Origin: Ornithorhynchus anatinus
Taxonomy: Eukaryota; Chordata; Mammalia; Monotremata; Ornithorhynchidae
Assembly: GCF_004115215.2 (NCBI RefSeq)
Contig: NC_041748.1
Location: forward strand, 15,676,337-15,740,336
Length of the DNA stretch: 64,000 bases
Reading direction: 5' to 3'
In this document: piece after piece, positions 22,205 to 32,239 of the stretch
Layout of the letters: each line of letters starts with the position of its first letter
Position numbering within the stretch: position 1 is the stretch's first letter
The notes under the pieces: model-generated
What the model was told of the DNA's origin: nothing
Database searches by the model: none
The model's input: the letters and a program-made list of their open reading frames with translations, nothing else
Made by a program: the position numbers and the translations under genes

Positions 22205-22420
22205 GTTTCAAACACCGAGATAGACACTATAAAAGAAGGTGGGACCCAGTCCCTGCCTGACATGAGGCTCACAGTTTAAGTAAGAGAGAGAACAGGTAGT
22301 GAAACCCCATTTTACAGCTCACCCTAAATCATAGAGCAGGCAAATGACAGAACCTGGATTAGAATCCAGGTCCCCTGACTCCTAGGCTCAAGCTCTTTCC
22401 ACCAGGCCACACTGCTTCTC
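22205..22420 (-). mobile_element. Mon-1 SINE, diverged, reverse
   Basis: Reverse copy with head CAGGCCACACTGCTTCT at the right. The left part is heavily substituted. Confidence 0.65.
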
Positions 22421-22424
22421 CTCT

Positions 22425-23030
22425 GAACTTATTTCCTCTCCCCTTGTAGAAAACTCTGCTCCCACCCTCCTCCATTTCCTCACTCTTCTCTTACTCCTCT
22501 TACAGTTCCCTCTCATCTTTTTACAAACCTACTCAAGTTCCCCCCTAACTAGAAAAGTCCCCTTAAGATCCCACACTTCCCTCCCGCTCTTACCCTAACT
22601 CCTTCCTCCCATTCCTATCCACTTTCCCTGCTCATTTAGAGCTTACTTCTCTTGGGGAGGGGGGCTGGTCCCAGGAGGAACAGTGGTCCGGGATCGAGGA
22701 GAAGGCAAGAAAGAGAGACAGAGTGAGAGAGACAGGGAGACCCAAAGAGCTGGCTCCCCCTCCTCTGCCGTCCTGGGGTCCTCGCAGCATTACAGGGCGG
22801 GGCTGACCCGCGGACCACAAGAGTGGCCGGAGACTGGCTTGGGGTCGCTCAGACGAGACCCGCCGGCCTCCGCGGCGCTCGTTACAGCGCCCAGCTCCCC
22901 GTCCCATTCGCGGCAGTGCAGCCACTTCGCCAGCGGTCAGAGACCCTGGGCCGCAGAGGGACGAGGGCAGTCAGAGCCACACCGACACTGTCCCTTACAC
23001 ACAAACACACACACACGCAGCTGCCACGGA
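22425..23030. other. Pyrimidine-rich spacer downstream of alpha2
   Basis: C/T-rich tract from about 22425 to 22660, then GC-rich sequence and a CA repeat (about 22997-23018) just beyond the alpha2 poly(A) site. No gene seen. Confidence 0.45.
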
Positions 23031-23036
23031 TGGAGC

Positions 23037-23042
23037 TTTATT
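23037..23042 (-). promoter_or_regulatory. HBA: alpha2 poly(A) signal
   Basis: Minus-strand AATAAA, about 115 nt after the stop codon, at the position matching alpha1 and alpha3. Confidence 0.85.
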
Positions 23043-23156
23043 TCCAGATGAGGGTCTGCCCGGGAGTGATGGGGCTGGGGAGGGGTCCGGCCGGGGTCGG
23101 GGGTGGGGGGGACGGGGAAGGGGAGGCGGCGGGGCCCCTCGGCCTCCGAGGCCCGG

Positions 23157-24460
23157 TTAGCGGTACTTGGAGGTCAGCACGGTGGCCACTTTGCTCAGGA
23201 ACTTGTCCAGGGCGGCGTGGGCGGAGGGGGTGAACTCGGCGGGAAGGTGTCTGGCCACCACGACCAGGATGCAGTGAGCCAGCAGCTGCGGGCGAGCAGG
23301 AGGCAGAGATGGGAGGCGGTCCAGCGCCAGTCTCCCCGGTGCCCACCCCCGAGGGCCCCCCAGGAGCCCATGCCCCTCCGCCCGCCTCCGCGGCACCCGG
23401 TCCCCCTCGTCCCCTTCCCCTCTGACCCCTCGCCGCTCACTTTGAAGTTGATCGGGTCCACTCTGAGCTTGTGGGCGTGCAGGTCGCTCAGCGCCGACAG
23501 GGTGCTGTCCAGGTCATCGAGGTGGGCCACGGCCGTGGTCAGGGCGTCGGCCACCTTCTTGCCATGGGCCTTGACCTGAGCCGAGCCCTGGCTCAGCTCG
23601 AAGTGGGGGAAGTAGGTCTTAGTGGGGGGGAAAGAGAGGAACAGCCTGCGGGAGAGAGCGGGGAAGGTCAGGGGCGTGGGCACCGTGCCCGGGGGAGAAT
23701 CTACGGGATCCGTGCCAGGGGAATCTACGGAATCCGTGCCAGGGGAAGGGGGGTTAGGGGGAGGTACGCGCCCACGGAACCCATCGGGGTTGGAGACACC
23801 CGAGAGATCTGGGTCGGGGGCTGCGGGCCGGTGCCAGGGCGGGTGAGGAGCGGGAGGAATCTGGTGTCCGGGAGAGAGAAAGATTTTCGATAGCGGGCCG
23901 GTGTGCGGGGATCCCCAAGGGGAGTCAGTGGCACCACGTCGTGTGCCGAGACGGGAAAAGTCACGCCAGCCAGCCCCACTACGGTTGGCAGGGAATGAGG
24001 GGCGACGGGGCTGGGGGCAAGGGGAGTGGTGCCCAAGAGCTCGGCCTGGGATGGTGAGGGAGCAGGTGCCAAGTGACAGGTCTCTGTGCTCAGAGGGCAG
24101 GGCTGGGTGCTGGGTTCCCGGGTTGGTGTCAGGGCAGGGGAGGTTGTCCGGAGCAGGGGTGAGTGCTGGGTTCCGGGGTTGGGTGCCAGGGCAGGGGAGG
24201 TTGCCTGGGGCAGGGGTGGGTCCTGAGGTTCACCGTTGGGGGCCGGGGTGACGAGGTCCAGGGTTGGGTGCCCTAGGCCTGGGTGGGTGCCCGGGGGGCG
24301 GGGGTGGGGAGGAGAGGGGCCGCGGTGCCCGGGCCGAGTCGGTCCCGGGCCCGGGCGGGTCTCACCTGTCCAGGGCCTCGGCACCGAACTCCTCTTCGTG
24401 CCCGGAGACGTTGGCCCACAGGGCGGCCACCTCCTTCTTCTCGCCGTCGGTCAGTCCCAT
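23157..24460 (-). CDS. HBA: Alpha-globin (alpha2), divergent middle copy
   Basis: Alpha-type haemoglobin chain. Exons (minus strand) are 24460-24366, 23645-23441 and 23285-23157 (95, 205 and 129 nt), 142 residues. All splice sites are GT-AG; His59 (E7) and His88 (F8) are present and the C-terminus is TSKYR. It keeps codon 2 (Met-Gly-Leu-Thr), so Met should be removed and Gly exposed. By eye it differs from alpha1/alpha3 at about 27 residues plus the codon-2 indel, mostly in exons 1 and 2. At several of these it has the residue usual in other mammals (FLSF, YFPHF, AQVKAHG, AVAH, HLPAEF). Intron 1 is 720 bp, swollen by small tandem repeats. Promoter and poly(A) signal are intact, so it should be expressed; at what stage cannot be told from sequence. 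Confidence 0.95.
24104..24212. repeat. Tandem duplication in alpha2 intron 1
   Basis: Two copies of about 55 bp, each with TGCTGGGTTCC...GGGCAGGGGAGGTTG. A smaller duplication (GAATCTACGGGATCCGTGCC type, about 22 bp) lies at about 23697-23742. Together they account for much of the extra intron length. Confidence 0.75.
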
Positions 24461-24517
24461 GTTGGCTCCTTTCCGGATTGGGTCAGGACCAGATTCTCTT
24501 TGTCCGGGGCCGGGCCG

Positions 24518-24570
24518 CTTATATGCGGGCCCGGGTGGGGGGCCCGCCCCGCCGCGGCCTCCCCCATTGG
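24518..24570 (-). promoter_or_regulatory. HBA: alpha2 promoter: TATA and CCAAT
   Basis: Minus-strand ATATAAG at 24518-24524 and CCAATGG at 24564-24570, with the same spacing as alpha1 and alpha3. Confidence 0.85.
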
Positions 24571-24836
24571 TTGGCACGGTGCCCGCCGTGCCCGGGGGCC
24601 CCCGGCTGGGCAGCGGGGGGAGAGGGGGAGGAGAGGAGAGGCCTGCAGGAGGTGTCGGAGACCATCGCCACCCCCGCCTCCCGGGCACCGAAGGCGGGAA
24701 GGTCACTCTGCGGTGCCCAGGGCCCGGAGCCTGCCCCGGCCTGCCCCTCCTCCTCTGCCCCCGGGGCCGGGGCCCAAGTGTGGCTCCGGCCAGGCCGGCC
24801 GGCCCGGAAGGCCCAGGCTGCCCCTCTGCCCCACAG

Positions 24837-24905
24837 CCCGTGCCCGGGGGCCTCGTGCCCGGGGGCCTCGTGCCCGGGGGCCTCGTGCCCGGGAGCCTCG
24901 TGCCC
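24837..24905. repeat. 15-bp minisatellite upstream of alpha2
   Basis: Four to five copies of GTGCCCGGGGGCCTC in tandem, about 375 bp upstream of the ATG, in very GC-rich DNA. It contains SmaI-like CCCGGG cores and several CpGs. Confidence 0.85.
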
Positions 24906-25224
24906 GTCCTCTGCCCCTCGGGGCGCTGCTGCTGGCTGGGGTGGTGGCTTGGTCTGGGACTAACCCTTAGTCCCCTGCATCCCCAGGCTGTCCCGCCTTT
25001 GGGAGCCCAGGACCTGCCGGTGCCCGGGGGAAAAGCCCGGTCCGGTCCGGCCCCTGGGGTCCGGGCAGAGGGAGCCCGGGGCTCCCCGCGGGGGTGGGCG
25101 CAGGAGGAATACAGCTGGGGAGGGGGACGTGGGGAGAGGGGAGATGGGGAGGGCGGTCTTTGTTGGATGCCCTCCTCTCTCTCTCTCCCCATCTCCCCCC
25201 GGGGCTACCGGCAACCTCACTGGG

Positions 25225-25560
25225 GGGTAGGGAACGTGTCCGCCGACTCTGTTGTAGTGTGCTCTCCCGAGCGCTTAGCACAGCGCTCTGCACACAGTAA
25301 GCAGCGTGGCTCAGTGGAAAGAGCCCGGGCTTGGGAGCCAGAGGTCATGGGTTTGAAACCCACTCTGCCCCTTGTCAGCTGTGTGACTGTGGGCAAGTCA
25401 CTTCGCTTCTCTGGGCCTCAGTTCCCTCATCTGTAAAATGGGGATGAACACTGTGAGCCTCAAGTGGGACAACCTCATTCCCCTGTACCTACCCCGGCGC
25501 TTAGAACAGTGCTCTGCACGTAGTAAGCGCTTAACAAATACCAACATTATTATTATTATT
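25225..25560 (+). mobile_element. L2 tail with inserted Mon-1 SINE
   Basis: A forward L2 3' tail (from about 25225) is interrupted after CACACAGTAA by a complete Mon-1 (25301-25560); remnants of the L2 end follow. Confidence 0.75.
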
Positions 25561-25689
25561 AAGCACTCGACGAAAACGACTACTGATGGGTTGCTGGAGG
25601 CCCTGCCTCGTCGCCCTGACTTGCTCCCTTTGTGCATCCGCCCCGGCTCGGCCTCTCGGCGCTTATGTCTGTAGCGGGCATTTCTTTCT

Positions 25690-25975
25690 TTCTAGTCATG
25701 TCTTTCTCCCTCCCGCTGGACTGTAAGTTCGTTGTGGGCAGGGATTGGGTCCTTTTCATGTATTGTACTCTTCCAAGCGCTCAGTATAGTGTTCTGCACA
25801 CGGTAAGCCCTCAAGAAATACGTGAGCCCGCTGTTGGGTAGGGATTGTCTCTATTCGTTGCCGAATTCGACTTTCCAAGCGCTTACCACAGTGCTCTACA
25901 CACAGTACGCGCTCAAGAAATAGGATTGAATGAATTGAATGAATGAATGAATGAATGAATGAATGAATGAATGAC
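25690..25975 (+). mobile_element. Two L2 3' tails ending in a (TGAA)n repeat
   Basis: The first tail is at about 25690-25825, the second at 25826-25930. The second has an expanded (GAAT)n run at 25930-25973. Confidence 0.78.
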
Positions 25976-26084
25976 TGTGCAGTAGCGTTGGTACCTTATT
26001 GGCACCGAGCGGGCTGCGAGCGGCCCTCCAGGCCCCGGGGGCAGCGGTGCCAGGGCGGGGAAGCCGGAGGCGCCTCCCCCAGTC

Positions 26085-26264
26085 TCTCTCAACCGTCTCT
26101 CGGCCCCTGCCCCTGTGTCTCCCGTCCCCCTCTCTATCTCTCATCCTGCCTGTCTCTGTCTTCCTTTCCTGCTTCCTCCTCCTCCTCGCCCTCCTCATCC
26201 CCCTTCTCCTCTTCCCTCCCCCTCCTCTCTTTTCCTCCCCCTCTTTCTCTCGTCCTCCTCCCCC
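26085..26264. repeat. Long polypyrimidine tract
   Basis: About 180 bp that is almost wholly C and T on the plus strand, a mixture of TCC and CTCT units. Such homopurine-homopyrimidine DNA can adopt triplex forms (inference). Confidence 0.75.
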
Positions 26265-26350
26265 GGGCCGGAGGCCTGCAGGAAACAATGGTGGGGAGCT
26301 GGGTGGGAGGCGGCTTCCTTTCCCCGGGTTCTCGCCCCCGGAGGAGGCCT

Positions 26351-26715
26351 CGCTGCTGCCCAGGCCCCGCCGGACGTCCGACGTGCTCAGGTGCCAGCTC
26401 GGGGAGAGATTCCCTCCCCTACCTCTAACACACACACAGCACCCCTCTATTCATTCATTCGATCGTATTTATTAAGCCCTTACTGTGTGCAGAGCACTGT
26501 ACTGTGCCCTTGGTTGGGAAAGTACAATAGAACAGTAAACAGTGACATTCCCTGCCCACAACGAACTCACCGTCTAGAGGGAGGGAGACGGGCATTAGTA
26601 CAAATAAATAAAATGACAGATACATACATAAGTGCTGTGGGACTGGGAGGGAGGAAGAGCACAGGGGGCAAGTCAGGGTGATGCAGCAGGGAATGGGAGA
26701 TAAGGAAAAGTCAGG
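26351..26715 (-). repeat. Right arm of the inverted repeat flanking alpha2
   Basis: Reverse complement of 21830-22197. It contains about 95 bp of non-L2 sequence (26351-26445) followed by the reverse L2 3' end. The arms enclose about 4.15 kb with the whole alpha2 gene. Confidence 0.85.
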
Positions 26716-26759
26716 GCTGGAAAACGTTCCCTAGAGAAGGTGGTGGTTCACGCCTGGGG

Positions 26760-27632
26760 CTCTCACATGCCCGTAACTTTGGCATTATCCTTGATTCTTC
26801 TCTCTCATTCAACACACATATTCAATCTGTTACCAGATCCTGTCGGTCCCACCTTCACAACATCACTAAAATCCTCCCTTTCCTCTCTGTCCAAACTGCT
26901 ACCACTTTAATACAATCACTCATCCCATCCCCTAGATGACTGCATCAGCCTCCTTGCTGACCTCCCGGCCTCCTGTCTCTCCCCACTCCAGGCCCTACTT
27001 CACTCTGCTGCCAGATCATTTTCTACCTAAACATTCAGGACATGTCACCCCACTCCTCAAAAATCTCCAGTGGTTGCCCATCCCTCTCGACATCAAACAA
27101 AAACTCCTCACCATTGGCTTTAAAGCACTCCACCACCTTGTCCCCTCCTCCCTCCCCACGCTTCTCTCCTTCTACGACCCAGCCTGCACACTTCACTCCT
27201 CTAGTGCTAACCTTCTTACTGTACCTCCATCTCGCCTGTCTCGCTGCCGACCCCCAGCCCACGTCCTGCCTCTGGCCTGGAGCCCCCTCCTTCCTCAAAT
27301 CTGACAGACAATAACTCTCTCCCCTGCTTCAAAGCCTTATTGAAGTCAAACTTCCTCCAAGACTAAGCCCCACTTTTCCTCATCTTCCGCTCCCTTCTGC
27401 ATCACCCTGATCTGCTCCCTTTGCTCTTCCCCCATCCCCACAGCACTTATGTATATATCTTTCATTTTGTTCATTTGTATTAATGTCTGCCTCCCCTACT
27501 CTAGACTGTAAGCTCATTGTGGGCAGGGAATGTGATTGTTTATTGTTGTACTGTACTCTCCTAAGCGCTTAGTACAGTTCTCTGCACACAGTAAGTGCTC
27601 AGTAAATACAACTGAATGAATAAATGAATGAA
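26760..27632 (+). mobile_element. L2 LINE 3' end, forward
   Basis: About 870 bp: ORF C-terminal part ([16 protein letters not shown] readable), 3' UTR and a GAATGAATAAATG tail. With 26444-26730 it forms a tail-out inverted L2 pair. Confidence 0.85.
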
Positions 27633-27639
27633 AGTACGA

Positions 27640-27930
27640 TATAACAATAAACAGAATCCTAACTGGGCACCTGTCCCAACCCTTCCAGCTGGGCACTTCT
27701 TCTCCCCTCCCATCTTTCACCTCTTCCCATTCTAGCTGTGCACCTGTCCCATCCCGAGCAGACAGAACTAGGGGGCCAGACGTCCTTCCAGGGGAAGCTT
27801 CCTGGAAGATTTGGGGTTTGCACGGCCTGGGATCGGGGGTGTGAAGATGTTGGGGAAGGGCATCATCCTTGAGCTCCCTGAGACGGACGGAGTACAGAGG
27901 CGGAGGATGGGTGCCTGAGTTGATGCTTCC
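27640..27930. other. No recognised feature
   Basis: Short spacer with a duplicated CTGTCCCAAC/CTGTCCCATC motif. No gene or known repeat seen. Confidence 0.35.
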
Positions 27931-27934
27931 CCCT

Positions 27935-28095
27935 CAGTCAATCGTATTCATTGAGCGCTTACTGTATGCAGAGCACTGGACTAAGCATTTGGGAGAGTAC
28001 AGTATAACAATAAACGGATACGTTCCCTGCCCACAACGAGTTTACAGTCTAGAGGGGGAGACAAGCATTATTATAAACAAATAAATGACAAATAT
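27935..28095 (-). mobile_element. L2 3' fragment, reverse
   Basis: Tail-first fragment: CAATCGTATTCATTGAGCGC, then AACAATAAACGG and the GAGGGGGAGACAAGCATT part of the 3' UTR. Confidence 0.78.
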
Positions 28096-28097
28096 TT

Positions 28098-29145
28098 AAT
28101 AATAAATGTGGTATTTGTTATGCGCTTACTATGTAACGGGCCCTGTACTAAGCACTGAAATGGATACAAGGAAATCACGTTGGACACAGTCCCTGTTCCA
28201 TGTGAGGGTCACGGTCTCAATCCCCATTTTACAGATGAAGTAACTGAGGCACAGAGAAGTGAAGTGACTTCCTCAGGGTCACGCAGCAGATAAGAGGTGG
28301 AGCCAAGGTTAGAACCTCCATATCAATCAAAACCTCCTCATTATTGGCTCTAAAGCACTTAATCCCCTTGCCCCCTCCTGCCTCACCTCACTACTCTCCT
28401 ACTACAACCCAGCCCACACACTTCATTCCTCTAATGTCAACCTTCTCCCTGTACCTCCATCTCTACTGTCCCGCTGTTGACACCCAGCTCACATCCTACC
28501 ACTGGCCTGGAATGCCACCCCTCCTCATATCAGACAGATAACTGCTCTCCCCCTCTTCAAAACCTTATTGAAGGCACATCTCCTCCAAGAAGCCTTCCTT
28601 GACTAAGCCCTCCTCTGGTCTTCTCTCACTCCCTTCTGTGCCACTCTTACTTGCTCCTTCATTCATCCTCCCTCCCATCCCCAAAGTGCATATGTATATA
28701 TACATATATATATAATTTATTCATTTATTTTATATTTATTTATTTGTCTATTTACTTCTTTATATTAATGTCTGTCTCCCTCTTTGCTCCTCCTCCCCTC
28801 CCCATCGCCCCTATTCCCTCCTTCTGCTCTACCCCCTTCCCCGCCCCAAAGCACTTGTGTATATTTGTACATATTTATTATTCTATTTACTTTATTAATG
28901 AGGTTTATATATCTATAATTGTATTTATTTTGATGTCATTGATGCCTGTCTAATTGTTTTGTTTTGTTGTCTGTCTTCCTCCTTCTAGACTGTGAGCCCG
29001 TTGTTGGTTAGGGATTGTCTGTTACCGAATTGTACTTTTCAAGCCCTTTGTATGGTGCTTTGCATACAGTACGTACTCAGTAAATACGACTGAATGAATG
29101 AACCCACAACCTTCTGACTCCCAGATCTGTGCTCTATCCACTACA
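28098..29145. mobile_element. Mon-1 SINE (reverse) split by L2 (forward)
   Basis: A reverse Mon-1 (28098-28318) stops at GTTAGAACC and resumes at about 29101 with the missing head (CCTTCTGACTCCCAG). The insert, 28322-29100, is L2 material in forward orientation, itself composite around 28690-28790 with AT-rich TATATA runs. Confidence 0.78.
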
Positions 29146-29159
29146 TCAAAATCTATAAG

Positions 29160-29455
29160 GGGGATGAATAAAGGGAGCAAGTCAGTGTGACATAGAAATG
29201 AGTGGGAGAAGAGGAAAGTAGGGCTTAGTCAGGGAAGGCCTCTTGGAGGAGATGGGCCTTCAATAAGGCTTTTAAGGGTGGCGGGGCATGGGGGCAAAGT
29301 GATTGTCTGTCTATCGGATATGAAGATGGAGGGCCTTTCAGGCCAGAGGTAGGATGTGGGTGAGATGTCGGAGGAGAGGTAGATGACATCATGGAACAGT
29401 GAGAAGATTGGCATTAGAGGAATGAAGTGTGCGGGCTGGGTTGGACTACGAGAGT
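29160..29455 (-). mobile_element. L2 fragment, reverse
   Basis: Internal 3' part only (GGAAGGCCTCTTGGAGGAG and TTCAATAAGGC); the terminal tail is absent. Confidence 0.75.
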
Positions 29456-29975
29456 AACCAGGCCCACCTGCCCTGTGGACCCTCCCCATAAAATCCCTCG
29501 TAAAATCTCCCCCTCCCCCCAGAGTCTTCTCTCCGCTGCCCTGCCTCAGTCCCCGCCCCCTAAACTGCTTCTCGCTCGAAGGCCAACACCTCCCCACCCA
29601 GATCCACTTCTTAGGCCATTGCCCAGCATATCCTAACCTACCCATGGTCTTGCCCCTGGTCCAGCCTGGACCAACTCGGGGCTGGAGACTGAGGGGAGAA
29701 ATCCTTTGCACATAGTAAGTGCTCAATAAATACCACTGAATGAATGAATGAATGAATGAATGAATGAATGAAGAAATGGGCAGACAAGGTGGAGGCTACA
29801 AACAGACACACTGTCACTAACACCACTAACACAGGCCCCGGGCAGGAAATGTGCTTATTTATTCTTGTATTGTACCTTCCCAAGTGCTTAGTACAGTACT
29901 AAGTAAGCACTCAATAAGTAGGATTGACTGACCTACTGCCTTGAGCCTGCAGCCCCGGCTCTTGGTCCCGTTGCC
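29456..29975. other. Spacer with short L2 tails
   Basis: 29456-29690 shows nothing recognisable. L2 tails with a (GAAT)n run lie at about 29700-29775 and 29850-29935. Confidence 0.45.
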
Positions 29976-30190
29976 AGGCACTGTACTTAGCGCTGGAGTA
30001 GATATAAGCTAGTTGGTTGGATATGGTCCATGGCCCACACAGGGCTCACAGATTTTACGGATGAGGGAACTGAGTCACAGAGAAGTTAAGTTATCACTCA
30101 AGGTCACACAGAAGACAAGTGGCAGATTCGGGATTAGAACCCATACCCTTCTGACTCTGTGGCCCTGGTTCTATCCATCAGGCCAGCTGC
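29975..30190 (-). mobile_element. Mon-1 SINE, reverse
   Basis: Moderately diverged reverse copy, about 150 bp beyond the alpha3 poly(A) signal. Confidence 0.75.
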
Positions 30191-30339
30191 CTTCTCCTCC
30201 CCATTTCCCCTTATCAGCTCCACCCAACAATCCCTCTCTTGTTCCTTCTACTTGCAGTTTTGGGGCCCAAGCTCCTGACCCCCACCCGTGACCCTTCGGA
30301 CACACACATGCGCACACAAACAGCTGCCACATTTTGAGC

Positions 30340-30345
30340 TTTATT
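30340..30345 (-). promoter_or_regulatory. HBA: alpha3 poly(A) signal
   Basis: Minus-strand AATAAA in GCAATAAAGCTC, matching the alpha1 signal exactly. Confidence 0.85.
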
Positions 30346-30438
30346 GCAAGACGAGGGTCAGCCTGGGCATGATGGAGTTGGGGATGGGTTCGGCCGGGTG
30401 GAGGCGGCAGCGGGGACCCTCGGCCTCAGGGCACCGGC

Positions 30439-31420
30439 TTAGCGGTACTTGGAGGTCAGCACGGTGGCCACTTTGCTCAGGAACTTGTCCATGGCGGCGT
30501 GGGCGGAGGGGGTGAACTCGCCCGGGCAATGCCTGGCCAGGACAACCAGGATGCAGTGAGCCAGCAGCTGTGGGGAAACAGGTGTAAGAGACGGGGGGGT
30601 CCGGAGCCCACCCCCCAAGGTCGTCTCCACCCCCCAAGGTTGCCCTAGTACCCATCCTCCTGCGGCCTCCCACCCCACAACATCAAATCCCCCTCCCCTT
30701 TGACCCCTCGCCACTCACTTTGAAGTTGACCGGGTCCACTCTCAGCTTGTGGGCGTGCAGGTCGCTCAGAGCGGACAGGGCGCTGTCCATGTCATCGAAG
30801 TGCCCCGCGGCCGTGGACAGAGCGTCGGCCACCTTCTTGCCATGAGCCTTGATCTGAGCGGAGCCGTGGCTCAGGTCGAAGTGGGAGAAGTAGGTCTTGG
30901 TGGTGGGGAAAGCCTGGAACAGCCTGCGGGAGAGAGCGGGACCTGTCAGGGGCATGGGCACTGAGGCCAGTGCCGGGCAGTGTGCCCGGGGGACTGGTGG
31001 GGCTGTTAGAGGCCCGAAGTATTCCTTTTGGGGATTCAGGGCCTGGGTCCTGGGACAGAGAGAGCAGAATCTGGGATCCAGGGAGAGAAAAAGCTGTAGG
31101 ACCCTTTGTCAGGAGCGCAGGGATAACGGACCGAACCGGGGGGCACTAAAGCATGTGGAAGGAGCAGAGATTCCCGCTAGGGAACGTCATCGAGGGGTCC
31201 TGGGATTTCCACCCAGGGGCAGGGAATCTAGAGATCTGAAGCAGGGCCGAGGATTGTTATCAGGGGGCAGGGGTGGGTAGCAGAGGGGCGGCGGTGCCCG
31301 GGCTGGGTCGGAGGCTGGCAGACCTCACCTCTCCAGGGCCTCCGCGCCGTACTCCTCGCCGTGACCGGCGGCCTTGCCCCACAGGGCGGTCACTTCCTTC
31401 TTCTCGGCGTCGGTCAGCAT
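30439..31420 (-). CDS. HBA: Alpha-globin (alpha3), same protein as alpha1
   Basis: Alpha subunit of haemoglobin. Exons (minus strand) are 31420-31329, 30923-30719 and 30567-30439 (92, 205 and 129 nt), 141 residues. Every boundary is offset by exactly 12323 bp from alpha1, so there is no indel across the gene. The translated exons are identical to alpha1, including the missing codon 2, Cys113 and the retained Met-Leu start. The only differences I saw across the block lie in the 3' UTR and introns. His58 and His87 are present. Near-identity despite 12 kb separation points to very recent duplication or gene conversion. Together with alpha1 it should supply most of the adult alpha chain (inference). 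Confidence 0.96.
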
Positions 31421-31477
31421 CTTTGCTCCTTTCCAAATCGGGTCAGGACCAGATTCCCTTTGCCCGAGGCCCGGCCG

Positions 31478-31616
31478 CTTATATGCGGGCCCGGGAGCGC
31501 GACACGCCCCGCCACGGCCGCCCCCATTGGTGGGCACGGTGCCCGCCGTACCAGGGAAGGGGGTGGGCCGCTGAGGCCACCCTCGTTGGTTGGACCGGTG
31601 CCCGCGGTGCCAGGGC
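31478..31616 (-). promoter_or_regulatory. HBA: alpha3 promoter with duplicated CCAAT region
   Basis: Minus-strand ATATAAG at 31478-31484 and CCAATGG at 31524-31530, as in alpha1. Beyond 31553 the sequence leaves alpha1 and repeats the CCAAT segment in diverged form: CGTTGGTTGGACCGGTGCCC (31584-31603) mirrors the GGTGGGCACGGTGCCC part of the first copy. The second copy carries CCAAC, not CCAAT. Confidence 0.7.
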
Positions 31617-31862
31617 AGCCTCGTGCCCGGAGCCCATCGTCGTCCCGGCCTGCAGGGGGCGTTGCGTTCCCGCGGCTGGGGAGATTGGGAGCTCAGACCT
31701 CGGGCGGCGGGGAACTCAGACCCCGGGCGGCGGGACCCCGACCCCCGGCACAGCCCTGTCCCCTCCCAGCCGGAGGACCCTGGGCTTACTTTGGGAAGGG
31801 GTGGCTGCTGAGGGGTTGTCCGTCTAGAGAGGGATTTGGGTCAGACACGGGGTGCTTAGATG

Positions 31863-32194
31863 TGAAGCAGAGTGGTCTAGTGCTTAGAGCCCGGGCCTGG
31901 GAGTCAGAAAGTCATGGGTTCTAAACAGTGCTTTGCACATAATAAGCGCTTAACAAATACCACCATTATTATTTTTATTCCGACTCTGCCACTTGTCTGC
32001 TGTGTGACCTTAGGCAAGTCACTTCATTTCTCTGGGCCTCAGTTCCCTCATCTGTAAAATGGGGATTAAGATTGTGAGCCCTGTGTAGGACAGGGTCTGC
32101 GTCCAACCCATTTATCTTGTATCTTGCCCCAGTGCTTAGAACAGTGCCTAGCACATAGTAAGCGCTTTACAAATACCATTATTGTCATTATTAT
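31863..32194 (+). mobile_element. Mon-1 SINE with an inserted Mon-1 tail
   Basis: Forward copy whose body is broken at about 31926-31979 by a stray Mon-1 3' end (CTTAACAAATACCACC plus ATT tail), then resumes with GACTCTGCCACTTGTCTGC. Confidence 0.8.
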
Positions 32195-32239
32195 GTGCCC
32201 ACCATGGCCAGCACATTCCCACCTGCTTGCCCTTTCAAC

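Noticed and set aside
24837-24905. CRISPR-like array
   Set aside because: Direct 15-bp repeats without unique spacers in a vertebrate locus: an ordinary minisatellite.
24264-25436. 390-codon open frame on the + strand across the alpha2 5' region
   Set aside because: It runs antisense to alpha2 exon 1 and promoter and through a GC-rich minisatellite and a Mon-1. High GC depletes stop codons; no protein family is recognisable.
18116-31420. alpha1/alpha3 identity as a simple assembly duplication
   Set aside because: Flanks on both sides differ, and scattered single-base differences occur in introns and UTR, so they read as two real genes. Long reads would still be the decisive test.
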